From assembly GCA_023614405.1 (NCBI GenBank), contig CM042690.1:523544293-523608292 (forward strand): a DNA stretch of 64,000 nucleotides. The letters run 5' to 3'. Shown piece after piece: positions 43,755 through 54,772 of this stretch (positions are counted from its first letter, which is position 1; each line of letters starts with the position of its first letter). Below the pieces are notes generated by a model, which saw only the letters and a program-made list of their open reading frames with translations, was not told the origin of the DNA and did not search any database. Origin of the DNA: Avena insularis. Lineage: Eukaryota > Streptophyta > Magnoliopsida > Poales > Poaceae. The position numbers and the translations under genes are program-made.

Positions 43755-44009
43755 AAACATCAGTGGCACATCTTTTATTCAGCCATTGACGCATCTAGTA
43801 TCAGTGGCGCATTATGTAGAAATGCTCCACTAGTAAAATATCAATGGCGCATATTGAAGATGCGCCACTGGTTGTCTCATTATCAATGGCGCATATTTGA
43901 TATGCGCCATTGATACTTAATTATCAGTGGCGCAACAGTAGTGGCGCATTCCATATGTGCCACTGATAGCAAAAAATATGCTCCACTGATGAGCAATTCT
44001 CCACTAGTG
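43755..44009. repeat. Right subterminal repeats of CACTA element B
   Basis: Arrays of ATCAGTGGCGCAT, TCAATGGCGCATATT and TATGCGCCATTGATA, including a nearly perfect inverted pair at about 43885-43918. It ends in CTCCACTAGTG at 44009. Confidence 0.85.
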
Positions 44010-44290
44010 TCATCCTCTCATTACAAGAAACGTGTGCATGCTGAACTTTTTTCTCGCTCGCGCCTCCCTGTATAAGGTCGTGCTACTGGGTCCCACATAT
44101 CAGCCTCTCTGTAATTGAAACATTGATTGCTCGTTGCAACATCTGTATAAGGTCGCTGCTAGGTGCAACATGTCAGCATCTCTGCAAATGCAAAGTGTAT
44201 ATGATGGACTCCGCTGTTTTGACCTTGGCAACATTGCTGGGTCCCAGATGTTAGCCTTCTATGTGTAAGAAACGTGTGTATGCTGGAAAA
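44010..44290 (+). repeat. ~125 bp tandem array, right part, starting with TSD TCA
   Basis: TCATCCTCTCATTACAAGAAACGTGTG continues the unit interrupted at 11902. Degenerate units follow at about 44090 (GGGTCCCACATATCAGC), 44160 and 44245 (GGGTCCCAGATGTTAGCC), then the array fades. Confidence 0.8.
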
Positions 44291-44344
44291 AATGTAAAAG
44301 AACGACATAGATTATACTATATATATTATATATTTATATTGAAA

Positions 44345-44410
44345 AAACTAGGAATCTAACTCAAGACTTCAACAAATGGGAACCGTGTGTGCTTCCACTA
44401 CGCCAGAACC
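44345..44410 (-). ncRNA. tRNA-like sequence with pol III A/B boxes (degenerate; SINE head or tRNA relic)
   Basis: On the minus strand an A-box-like TGGCGTAGTGGAAG is followed about 30 nt later by a B-box-like GAGTTAGATTCC and then a T6 run, which would act as a pol III terminator. No good cloverleaf or anticodon can be assigned, so it is probably a tRNA-derived relic and not a working tRNA. Confidence 0.35.
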
Positions 44411-44418
44411 ATATATGC

Positions 44419-46323
44419 CACTACTGGAAAAGATTACATTTAGGTTGAAATCACTTAAAAGGAAAAGGCAGCGACCCTCGTGACTTGTCATAAAAAATGC
44501 TAAATGCTCTGTACAAATACATCATGGGTAGGAGAAGCTTGTCCTATACTTTATCAGAATGGCACAGAAATACTAAATTAAGACGATTTTGGGCGATAAA
44601 AAAATAACTTGGGTCCAATCTTGTGAACCAATGGGCTTCTTATAGTGGGATCCTTATCGAAACTTCTTCAGTGTGGTTCAAGCTTAAAAAACCAAGTAAT
44701 AATGTGTTGAGGGTTGGCGGCCCACGGCCAACCTGAACCCGGAAGGATAAATTAGCGAGGTTTTGGGCCACAGTCGGGTAAAATGTAGTACTATTTTCTA
44801 ATAACCTCCTCACTGAAACTTCAATGTACTCAATATGTCGGGGGTCGGTAGTCCACCTGACCCGGCAGGCTAAATTTGCAAGGTTTTGGGCCAGTGTCGG
44901 GTCGAATATGCAATCTTTTCGCTAGGTCCTTAGTGAAAATTCAATGTAGTTTGTACCCCATCCTAAAAAAATGCAGTTGGTACCCTAAAAATTATATACT
45001 CTACTCACCACGAAAGGCTAATTAAGGGTTTTCCTTTTGAAACAAGAATATGGGAAGTTTTTTGTCTGAAGTGGGGTTGAAATATTCGTTTTCATAGGCT
45101 GAGTAGTAAAAATATATTGTACTGAAGGTCGATGGTCCACCTGACCTGGCTGTACCTACGATGAATCCGAAAGAATGAAGTTGGAAATGGAGAAAAGTGA
45201 CCGATATTGTGCCTTATTATACATAGCAAACATAGCAAGGAACTTGGGTAGCTCATGATTCGAACATGGAAAGTACTGGAGGGAGTTTGACTGATTGACA
45301 TAAAATCGTGTCATATCAAGTCTTACAGCGCGTAATCATCTTTTCAGCAAAGGATATATTTTGAGATGGTTTGGGTGGCTTTTAATCGGCCTAAGTGCCC
45401 AATCGATTTGATGTACTCAAAACCTTGTAATCATGCCATATAAACTGTTGGCGATAGACACACGGTGGCCTTGACTTGCCCAACCACAAACAGCTCGGGT
45501 AAGCACCAGCTTAAACTGATCACTCGAAGTTGTATGATTCTATACGAAATTAGTACATGCCGCAATTCGCGCCAACATGTGGCATTGTTATCATGCAAAA
45601 AGGCTCATAATTCGCACATTTAGTTCATAGTTTCGAACACAATAATACAACTAGTTTGTACACTAGCACAGACAGTACAATGTCAGCACATCAGATCTTG
45701 ACTTGTTCATGTCACATCAGAGATTGAGTTGTTCATTTCACATACAGAAGAATGAACAAGGATACATACTGTATTGAACAAGCAATTTCACGGTAGCGCC
45801 AAAAGTATGCCATGTATGAGAGACAATATGGGGTCTGCGTAAATAATTTTTCTTTTTTGGAAGGGTGTGCATTAACTCTGTTTTTTTAGAATATTGGCAT
45901 AAACATTTGCAGCTATCATCCTATGGCGTCTCGGCCTGCTTTGGCATACCGAGCCAAGATCAATTACGACCCAGTTAAGGCCTATTTCGTGGCCCTATAA
46001 GAAGCAGTGACCTACTTTTCCCTGTTCGCTAAGAGGAAAGAAGGAATATTCCTCTCAAAACACAAAGCTGCACGAGGTGCGATGGTTCAATTTTTTTTGC
46101 ATGAGTCGCGTATATACAAGCCATTAGTAGTACTAAAAACTATAGTACATAAATCACGCTACGAAATAAGCACGGCTACATGGATTATACCGTGGAAGGC
46201 AATACTAAATACAGAAGCACGACAGGGCTCATATAAACCGATTCAAGCTGGCCACTAAAACTGTTGAACCATGATGCAAAAAAAGATGACACAACAATAC
46301 ACCAGAAAGATCCATAGCTCAGT
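44419..46323. other. Intergenic segment, possible CACTA-type terminus at its left edge
   Basis: CACTACTGGAAAAG at 44419 resembles a CACTA terminus, but no partner end was found. Apart from the repeat described at 44705-45150, no coding or RNA gene is recognisable. It ends at the stop of the minus-strand DUF295 pseudogene. Confidence 0.4.
44705..45150 (+). repeat. Degenerate dispersed repeat (three copies)
   Basis: The block GGTCGGTAGTCCACCTGACCCGG / GGTTTTGGGCCA.TGTCGGGT occurs at about 44715-44780 and 44842-44905; a shorter third copy lies at about 45125-45150. No TIR or TSD was recognised. Confidence 0.55.
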
Positions 46324-48622
46324 CTAGGGACGACCCAACGAGCATACCAAACCTAAACTAGGCCTAAACCAAATTGCCGCTTGTCTCACATAGTTCCAAC
46401 CATATTTGGGAAGGCTGATAACTGCCATAGGCTCACCTTCAGTTGGCTGCAGGTTGCAGCGTTTAATCTGAGGGAATTGTATTCCACAAAATCTCCTGTA
46501 TCTTGTGTACACACAGTTTTTCCTCATGAATGGGAACAATGTGCCATCAGCATCCTTGCATCCGCGTTTCTTCATCATCTTGTCAATGATTGGATAATTG
46601 AGACCGAGAAACAGAGAGTTGCCCCCCCGGTTGTTAACATGCCTCCAAATGATGACCCCTGGAGGTCCAGCAGAGCTAGGATCCTCTTCAAAAATGTAGA
46701 CACGAGAGGCGGGATATAGGCGTAGGTTAGTCCTATTTTGAGCATGAGGAATGATTTCACCCTCTTTGCCATGGGCAACCCCCATGCCATATGTTGTAGT
46801 TATGATCATCAAGCGTTCACCATTAGCCGATCGAGCGAGGAACCACATGCCTGGCCGATCATTCAGAATAGGTGCTAGGATTACAAACAGAAGCTCCTTG
46901 TTTTCTGCAACATCCGAATTCGAGACAAAAAGTGCATTACTGGCATACATATTCTAACACCAGCATTCTTCATTGTTCATGCTAACAGTGTGAATAGGCA
47001 AATCCTGAAAATAATATTACTCAATAAATTAACAACATTAGGAATTGCATTTCTTACTCTGCTATTCCGAATATTTGGATTTCTAGCTTATCTTAGTTTC
47101 CTAGTTGTTGTAAGTTCCAAAAGAGGAAGCGCCACTTTTTTTGATATAGAGGCATGTCCACTTGAATCCTATAGGATTAGATGCCTACAGTATTTTGGAT
47201 CAAGTGGTGTTTGATTGCATAGGAAAACCAAAGGAATTGTAGAAAGTGGTTGGAGTGGATGGAAATTTTCCTCCAAAATAGAGTGCAAATGAATCCTTTG
47301 AAGGAATTCCTAAGGATTATACTCTTTCGAATCAAACAACATTTTATAGAAAAAAAATTTAAGGATCCAAATCCTACACAATTACTTTGAATCCCAAGGC
47401 AAAGTCCAAAAAGGAAAGATTGGTATCCTACAAAAATCCTATGTGATTCCTATAATTCGAGGAGGGCCTGAAAGTACAAATAGATAAAGTAACCCGGCTT
47501 CACTATGTTGCGCTCATAATTGAGATGCTGGTTAATAATACCTTTCATATTTTGACAATGAACGAACTTAGTAGTGTAGGGACGTCATCATACACTATAT
47601 TTTTGGAAGGCATATTACTGGTACTAATTCATTACTGGCAATGGTTCATTCATTTTTTAGGACATAAAGTGTGTGCTCATTCAGTCATACGAAAGGTAAA
47701 ACATAAACAAGGTAGTAAAACAACAACTTCACTGAATCACTCACAATGTATCATCATGGAACTAGAATTACCTTCCGATGTGGGATCCCAGCAGTAGGTG
47801 CAGCCTTGACTTGTGACCGCAAAAATGAGGCCACCGTGTTCAATGGCATCATAGTATTGTCGTCTTCCAAGACCTAAATGCTCCAGACATCTCCAAACTT
47901 GGCTACCGCCTTCCAGGTTGGCGATTTCACCATCGAACAACATGAGAAGCTTATAGTCTATGTAACCCCCAGCTTCTGTGGGCACTCTGCATTTACGATC
48001 TTCAACAACTCAAGAGATCCATCCCATGACTTATTAAACTTTTCTCCATACATGCGGATTTGCCAAAAAAAACTTTGGAAATGTGAATGAGTTCAGAAAT
48101 GACTACATGTTACTGGGGGAACCCTGGCTGGCTAGTAGCATTACAGATTATATTGTGGATGTGAGGCGGCCGCAATGTCACAAGTATCCGTCGATGGAAG
48201 TTCGATTACTCGATAGGTGTAGATATTCGCTAGGCACCAGGCCCCGCACTGGTCCACCACGGCGAGCCATTCGCCGTTCATGCCAACCCAGAATTATTCG
48301 TGCATGAAGGGCAGGATGGCGGTGCGCCGAGGATGGTCGAGGGGCACCACGTCATACACCGTGTCGTGTAGACGATGTACCCTCGTACCGTCATAGTGCT
48401 CGTCGAACCAATAAGCAGGCTGAGGCATTAGTAAACAAGGTTCATTCCAATGGTGCAAAGTCCATTTCGTACCTTCGTTGTTGGCGATACGATCATACAG
48501 CAGCTTGCAGCATACGGCTAGCCCGATGGTGCTGGAAATGTATAGACGTAAACGATGAGGTCGACATCGTTTGCGCTGAGTTGATCCCACTTGCATCGCC
48601 CGCTGAGCTTCAAATCAGCCAT
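46324..48622 (-). pseudogene. F-box/DUF295-like gene, pseudogene copy 1
   Basis: Likely a relic of the grass DUF295 F-box family (SCF substrate adaptors of mostly unknown targets). From the ATG at 48622: an F-box-like start (CKWDQLSANDVDLI), then CLLMP and HPRRTAILPFMHE, MNGEWLAVVDQCGAWC at about 48280-48236, LLMLFDGE (about 47937) with DAIEHGGLIFAVTSQGC, an intron (about 46951-47736), and a last exon with MWFLARSANGERLMIITTTYG and NSLFLGLNYPI. Lesions: a frame shift after about residue 27, an in-frame TAA right after FMHE near 48293, and a frame shift near 47987. The intron may hold a MITE (47140-47480). Confidence 0.75.
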
Positions 48623-49362
48623 CACGGCCGGATGGATTTAGGCGGATGCCAAGTGCGGCTAGGGTTTTCTGCAGGAGGAGGGGAGTGTTAGAAGAGAGAG
48701 CGTGGGGGAGATCGTGGGCGGAGTGGGGACTGGGGAAGAAGATGGAGAGGCAAAGAAAAAACGAGGGAGGAGATTTTACTTGCTTGCTCTGTCTAGTCAA
48801 CAACAGCATCGAGGATACCGTCGCCTAGACTTAAATGTATGTTAGACTAGCACGCTACGCAACTAGTAATTTAACAATACTCCTACTTACTACATATCAG
48901 AGGTGCAGTATTGTCTAGTCACATCAGTTTGACCAGAGGGTTTTCTTTTTACAGCTTTCATTTCAACATAGTATACTAGTATTTTCAACGGAAAATAGGA
49001 GGACGAACTACTACTACTAGTAGTAGCTGCGACATGGACACATGTACTTTTATCTTGTTCCCCTACATGTAGAACTCATAGCACAGAACTGAAAATATAT
49101 ACATCAAAGATAATGCAGAGTACGGGTGTGTCCGTGGTATTTTTGGCATGTTGCATGTGTTCATATATATTCTAGTACAAGGTACATGGAATTACACGTG
49201 TACAACATGAACCGCACAGCAAAATGAGAGATGTACAAGGACACCAGATTTCGCTCAAGTTAGGCAATGTGCATGACTTTGTGTGGCTCTGATTCACTGA
49301 CATGTGGGCCCTGTTAAGGTCGGCTCCACCTGCTAGTGAGAATCTGCATGCACCATGTTCTT
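48623..49362. other. 5' flank of DUF295 copy 1 and intergenic sequence
   Basis: 48690-48770 (GTGGGCGGAGTGGGGA..., GAAGATGGAGAGG) resembles 51770-51810 upstream of copy 2, so the two genes seem to share a duplicated upstream region. The rest is AT-rich with no feature I recognise. Confidence 0.45.
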
Positions 49363-49787
49363 GAAGCCACTAGGTATGTCCACGACGGAAATTATAATTT
49401 GCAGCTAGTTGCACCGGCAACAAGCTGTTGCATGTGGCACTTCCAAGTTTTTAGAAAATGTGAAATAAATCATAAACATAGATCATATTTATATAGTTCA
49501 TCTATAAATTTTCATCCCAAAAATATTACTAGTACATGGCCTGGCCACCATAAAATGAACAAATGAACATAAGATATTGTTCGCTTAGGTTTTTTCTTTT
49601 TCATTGACACAGGTCACATAAGATTTTATTGTGGGACCGAATATTGTAGATGCACAAGATACAATATAGCCAATGTTCCGGATTTATTTCACATTTTTTG
49701 AGAACTCGAAAGTGCAACAAATAATAAAGGGGTGAGGGTGCAACAAGTTGCAGAATATTCAACCCACACTGACTAAAACTATGGCTT
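49363..49787. repeat. Foldback repeat (~425 bp imperfect palindrome)
   Basis: The left arm (AAGCCACTAGG, GCAGCTAGTTGCACC, AAAATGTGAAATAAATC) pairs in reverse complement with the right arm (GGATTTATTTCACATTTTTT, GGTGCAACAAGTTGC, ATGGCTT). The pairing continues toward the centre near 49570-49600. It has the look of a MITE with very long arms. No clear TSD was found. Confidence 0.7.
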
Positions 49788-49955
49788 GTATAGAGAAGGA
49801 GTTTGATCAAATCGCAGGCCTTGCACTACATTGTGGCGAAATTAGTGTTAGAGTACAGCAAGTTAATGGCTGAGGCCATACGATACAAATAAGGTGAAGG
49901 AAATAATTCAAGATAAGCAAATCCCTATTCCATATGATCTCCCTTAAACCGTTAA

Positions 49956-51410
49956 TTATGCCGGTTCCAATCCTTCGCGTTGGCCAAGCTTGAGACAAAC
50001 CACAATGGAGTCTGCCACCAATTCCAGCCAATGTTTTTTAGGGAAATTCCAGCCAATGTTGCTTGTGAAACCAACAACAACGTCTTGAGCATTCATACTG
50101 ATGCGGCATATTTCAGGACAAATATTAAATCCACCAAGACTAACTGCATGTAGCGAGGTGTATACATAGTTGCTCCTCGTAAGATCTCCAGGGCCAAGTC
50201 CCATCGCGCCGACTAGAATGGTAATTGGATAATTCAATCCAAGAAAGATAGAAAATGCTCCAAGGTCTAAAACCCTCCGCCATTGCCTTGGTGAAGTAAC
50301 CTACTAGTGTCAATTGAGAACATATGGCAGCAAAACCTAGTAGAATAGGTGTGAATATTGTGGCCGTGATGATAACCAACATTTTAGCCATAGGATAAGT
50401 AGTGTCATACCACCTAGCACTAACGCCCACAATATTGATCAGAATAAGGCTACCACCATCAGGAGATGTTGCTAACCACCACAGATCAGGACTATACTCA
50501 CGACTACCGTCTAATTCAGGTGGCCCCGAAAGACGCATAGGACCTTGCAAGGAAAGCACATTCAGAGGTCAGCTGAGCAAAATTTGAATGATGAAGCTTG
50601 AAAATTTAAGGATGGAAATTTTACCCCATGTTCGAGGATCCCATGCATAAACATTCCCAATCTGAGTTACAGCATAGACAACTCCATTGTGGATAATTGC
50701 ATCGTGGTAGCTGAACATGCTGAACTAGTTCTCAAGAACCATCCACATACCATGAGAACCATCAAGGAATGCAATTACCGTGTTGAAGATGGCTAGGACA
50801 GAGAAATCCTTATAGGTCCTAGAAGCTATGGGAACTCGACAAATGGCTATCTTTAGTAGATTAGTAGGCTGCCTAGCTGCGATAAACTTAAGTACCTCGG
50901 GTGTGGCCTCAAAATCAAAGATCGCTGGTAGAGGAATCCGGCGATGAGTGAACACATTCACAAGCTCCCAGTTCCAGGCGAGGCCAACAGTGGTGATCCA
51001 ATCTCCATGGGCGCCTACCCACTTCTTACCCTCACAATCTGGCATCACATCATCGGAGGAGGACCTGTCCAGCAGCGTCATCTCGCACAAGGTCCACCCG
51101 AACTTCTTCTGTGGCTTATGCTTGCCCCTTCTGTAATAGTAGCTGCCCATGTAGAACTGCTTCATGCGATTGTCGCGATAGAAGACATTGTACTCACGCG
51201 GTACCTCAGTTGAGTGAGAGTGAAGAACACAGGGGAGACCAAATGGATGGGATTTCGATAGGGATGCACTATGTGTTGCTGAGTAAAGATAACATTTGCA
51301 GCAGGCGACGAGGCTCGCGGCGGTGATAACGTCGCATCTAGATGAGATTTCTTCAAGGGGCCATCGGAAAACACCCTAGAAGTGTCACTGTCATTGATCA
51401 ATTGGGCCAT
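49956..51410 (-). pseudogene. F-box/DUF295-like gene, pseudogene copy 2
   Basis: Tandem paralogue of copy 1. From a candidate ATG at 51410: a frame shift, then an F-box-like PLEEISSRCDVITAASLVACC (about 51355-51290), HPFGLPCVLHSHSTEV, NVFYRDNRMKQFYMG, KKWVGAHGDWITTVG, ELVNVFTHRRIPLP, KIAICRVP, YKDFSVLAIFN and WMVLEN, then a TAG at 50725 followed in frame by HDAIIHNGVVYAVTQIGNVY. Splice sites lie near 50627 and 50545. Later parts are LWWLATSPDGGSLI and, in the correct frame, VLDLGAFSIFLGLNYPITI and GGFNICPEICRISMNAQDVVVG, ending at 49956. Confidence 0.72.
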
Positions 51411-52833
51411 CCCGAGGAAGAGCTCGAGCAGGTGGGGGCGATGGTGTTTGGTTTTGATTGGGGGTTTTTGAGGAGAGAGCGAGCGGCAGCTGCAGGGCAA
51501 GACGGAAAACAGTCTATCAAACTAGGCGCGAGAGATGATCCTAAAACGGCATGGCAGCGTCGGCACGCGCCTGTATTGGTATGCGAGTGGTAATGGATGT
51601 TGTCGGGACGCTGGAGGTGAAGTGAGGATGGAAATCGAGGCAAAGAGAAATACGGAATGAAATAAAACCAAGTGTGCCATCTTTCTCTCTGCTAAATCTA
51701 CAGTACTTATCAAACTGGGCTACGGAGATGCTCCGAAAGCGGCATGGCGGCGTTGGCGTGTGCTAAAGGTGGGCGAGTGGGGATCAGCGAGAAGATGGAG
51801 AGGAAGAGGACGGAGAGCAAAGGAAAATAGAATAAATCGATTGAAATCGTACCACCTACCGAGCATGGTTTTTCTATCTTCTCTGTGTTTCCTGGTGCCT
51901 ATCGAGTAAATAGGTCAGGCATTTCTAGGAGTAGTACAGCATAAGCTAGTCTAGCACGGGATGGAGCTGTACTGTCCTCTCAAATAAATGGTCATGGCAG
52001 AGAGATGGTTTGGAGTGTACTCGGAGCTCCTCTTGCCGAACGTAATAATCCTTGGATCTTCAACATTCATCATCTTGTGCAGTCACATTTGGAACAAGTA
52101 CTACTGTACTACTACTACTGTGACTAATAAACACATAAAGGTTCCACCGGTAATTAAGGAACCAAAACTGGAATACTACTACTCTCGAACTCTTGTGTAG
52201 TACAACAACAAAATGCTCATAAAATGGGCTACCAGTACCATCTGTACACCCACACGCTGCCACCTAAATAAGCTTGCCTGCCACATCACCAATTTCCTCT
52301 CCCCTGTCGGCCTCTACACCCCCGTTACCGGACCCAAAATCGAACATCTCTCGGTTGAATAAAGAAAAAAAGTCGACAATCTCTCAAAAAAATCAACCAT
52401 CCACCAAAATAAAATCCATTGTCTAATGCTTCCCGTTCATTATGAATAGACGGTCGCAATTGCTTGAGTGCCACACGGGAGTAGTAGTCGTCTAAGCTAC
52501 TGGTTGTAGCTCCATGAAATCACGCGCCTAGAAGCGGCAGAAGAATTTATTCTCTGTTAGTGACGGAAGAAGATCGACGATATACAATACCAAATTAACA
52601 AGTCAGTGGCTTTATCCGTCTGACCAGTGAGAGCCGACACGAGTGGTGAACAGCTTGAAGCGCAGCGGAACAGGTGCCTTTAAGGCATACAGTACGTACA
52701 CCTCCGTTCTGATTTAGGATGGTCACATAGTGCTAAATAACTTAGACTACTCCAGTAACTTGCACATGTACCTTCATCATAGTGGGTAACAACATGTGTA
52801 TAGTGTCACACAAAGGCCTAATTAATTAGGTTG
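51411..52833. other. Upstream region of DUF295 copy 2 and intergenic sequence
   Basis: Contains the ~190 bp tandem duplication (51486-51850). 51850-52833 has no recognisable gene; purine-rich and AT-rich patches only. Confidence 0.4.
51486..51850 (+). repeat. Two-copy tandem duplication, ~192 bp
   Basis: TATCAAACTAGGCGCGAGAGATGATCC near 51515 and TATCAAACTGGGCTACGGAGATGCTCC near 51707, followed by matching GGCATGGC(A/G)GCGT and GGAAATCGAGGCAAAGAG-like parts. It is diverged, so old. Confidence 0.6.
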
Positions 52834-52840
52834 TACTCTC
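52834..52840 (+). mobile_element. Left 5 bp of a Stowaway MITE split by RT-C, with its TA
   Basis: TA (52834-52835) then CTCTC, abutting the RT-C LTR. It matches CTCCC at 58325-58329 with one change. The remainder of the MITE continues after RT-C to 58492, then TA. Confidence 0.7.
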
Positions 52841-54395
52841 TGATACGTTGCTAACGTATCCATAATTTTTGATGTTCCATGCTTGGTTTTTATCTATTTT
52901 CTTATGTCTTGTCTACACTTTGGAGTATTTTTATACACTTTCTTGGACTAACCTATTAACAGGATGCCACAGTGCCAGCTGCCTGTTTTTTGCTGTTTTT
53001 GGTTTTAGGAAAGTCATAAAATGAATATTCTCGGAATTGGACGGGACAAAAGCCAAAGTCAGATTTTCACCGAGGGGGACACGGAGCCAGAATACGAGAC
53101 AGAGAGGGCCCAGAGGGCCGCCACACCACCTGGCCGCGTGGCCAGGCCTGGCCCGCACCAGGGGGTGGTCTGGCTGCCTAGGGCACCCCCTAGGACTCCC
53201 CTTTCACCTATAAGATGCCTCCGATACAGAAACCCTAAGTACCCGATCAAAATTCCATTAAAGAGTATGTAGCCGCCGTCATCTCCATCCCTAGGTCGGG
53301 AGGGATCTGAAGCTCTTCCCGGCACCCTGCCGGAGGGGAGAATTCACCCTGGAGGCCTTCTTCATCACCATACAAGCCTCCGGTGTGATGCGTGAGTAGT
53401 TCATCCTTGGACTACGGGTCCATGTAGTAACTAGATGGTTGGTTCTTCTCCTTTGTGCTATCATGTTTAGATCTTATGAGCTCCGTTCATGATCAAGATC
53501 ATCTATTTGTAATCATACATGTTGTGTTTGCGGGGATCCGATGGATATCGAGATGCTATTTTAGATTGATTATTGATTCTATCATGTGTTTGTTATTTGT
53601 GATCTTGCATGCTCTCCTTTGTTAGTGGATATCTTGGCTGAGTAGATGCTAGAAACTCCAAGAGGGAGTATTTATGCTCGATGGTGGGTTCATGCCTCTA
53701 GTAATCTGGGGAAGTGACAGAAATCTCTAAGATACTAGATGTGTTGTTGCTACTAGGGAGGAAACAACAATCCTTTGTTCATAGAACAATCGTAGTGTTT
53801 ACTTTACACGCAATGCATAATGCAATTATCTGTTGCTTGCAACTTAATACTGGAGGGGGTTCGGATGATAACCTGAAGGTGCATTATTAGTCATAGATGC
53901 AGTTGGATTACGGTCTATGTATAATGTTGTAATGCCCAATCAAATCTCAGTGGAGTCAAGATGATTAGTATATGCATGTATGCTTTCTCGATGTTTGTCA
54001 ATTGCCTCGTTGTACTTTGTTCACCCAACATGTCATCTATCTTAAGGAGAACCACCACTAGTGAACTATGGACCCCAGTCCTTTCTTTTACCATCAATCT
54101 ACAACTGTTTACTGTTTTTGTTTACTTTCTGCAAGCTTTTACTTTCTTCCACAATACGTTTAATCCTTTGTTTTCAGCAAAACCGGTGAGATTGACAACC
54201 TCACTATAAGTTGGGGGCAAAGTTCTATGGTTGTGTTGTGCAGGATTCCATGTTGGCAACAACACCTTGGAGGTGTTTCCTTGCTCCAACTGGTTCGATA
54301 ACCTTGGTTTCATAACTGAGGTAAAACTTGTTGCTGTTCTCATCATACCTTCCTCTTGGGGTTCCCCAACAAGCTCGATATATTTTGGGCCATCA
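52841..54395 (+). repeat. 5' LTR of RT-C
   Basis: 1555 bp. Candidate TATA box CTATAAGA at 53208-53215. Palindromic start GATACGT-TGCTA-ACGTATC. Confidence 0.85.
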
Positions 54396-54751
54396 CTCCC
54401 TCCGTTTTTACCTGCTGGTCTGTTTTGACAGATTTCTGCCATTATTTGCATTCGCTTCTTGTTGATACCTTTTTGAGTTCTTTTTGGGGAATTGAGCTTT
54501 TTGAGGGAAGTGCTACAGTAGCTTGTGTTTTAATGGATGTTTTATTGGTGTTGAAACTGAACCCAAAGACTTATTATCTTGAGTGCACTAATGTTGCTAA
54601 TAAAGATTGTGTGAAGTTTTGTGTGAAGGAAAAATTTTAGGTGTATGGAGGGAATGATGTCATGAGATGAAGAATGGACTAAAGCTCAAGCTTGGGGATG
54701 CCACCCCGTGTCACCCCAAGAAATATTCAAGAGGTACAGGCGTCAAAGCTT

Positions 54752-54772
54752 GGGGATGCCCAAGGCATCCCC
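54752..54772 (+). other. Perfect 9 bp hairpin, loop CAA (RT-C)
   Basis: Identical in sequence to 10018-10038 of RT-A. Both are followed by TTCTTCATCAA. Confidence 0.7.

Larger units (their letters stand above)
11903..44009 (+). mobile_element. CACTA (En/Spm) element B, 32 kb including two nested LTR elements
   Basis: Left terminus CACTACTATAAAAGG; right terminus CCACTAGTG (inverted: CACTAGTGG). It has a 3 bp TSD TCA and subterminal arrays of TATGCGCCATTGATA-type motifs at both ends. It carries TNP2 (13030-28589, split by RT-B), the second gene (30801-42985, split by copia) and the small third gene (43236-43489). Without RT-B and the copia element it is about 11.8 kb, a normal size for an autonomous Triticeae CACTA. 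All three genes carry nonsense mutations, so it is dead. Confidence 0.9.

Noticed and set aside
44419..44432. CACTACTGGAAAAG as the end of a further CACTA element
   Set aside because: No inverted partner or TSD was found in the window; kept only as a note in the segment description.
47140..47480. Definite MITE in the DUF295 intron
   Set aside because: Looks MITE-like (ends near GAGGCATG and GAGGAGGGCC), but the ends do not pair well and no TSD is clear; mentioned only inside the pseudogene entry.
50140..50559. Minus-strand frame with hydrophobic segments resembling a membrane protein
   Set aside because: In the next frame the same DNA reads VLDLGAFSIFLGLNYPITI and continues as DUF295. The hydrophobic reading is a frame artefact across an intron and frameshift.
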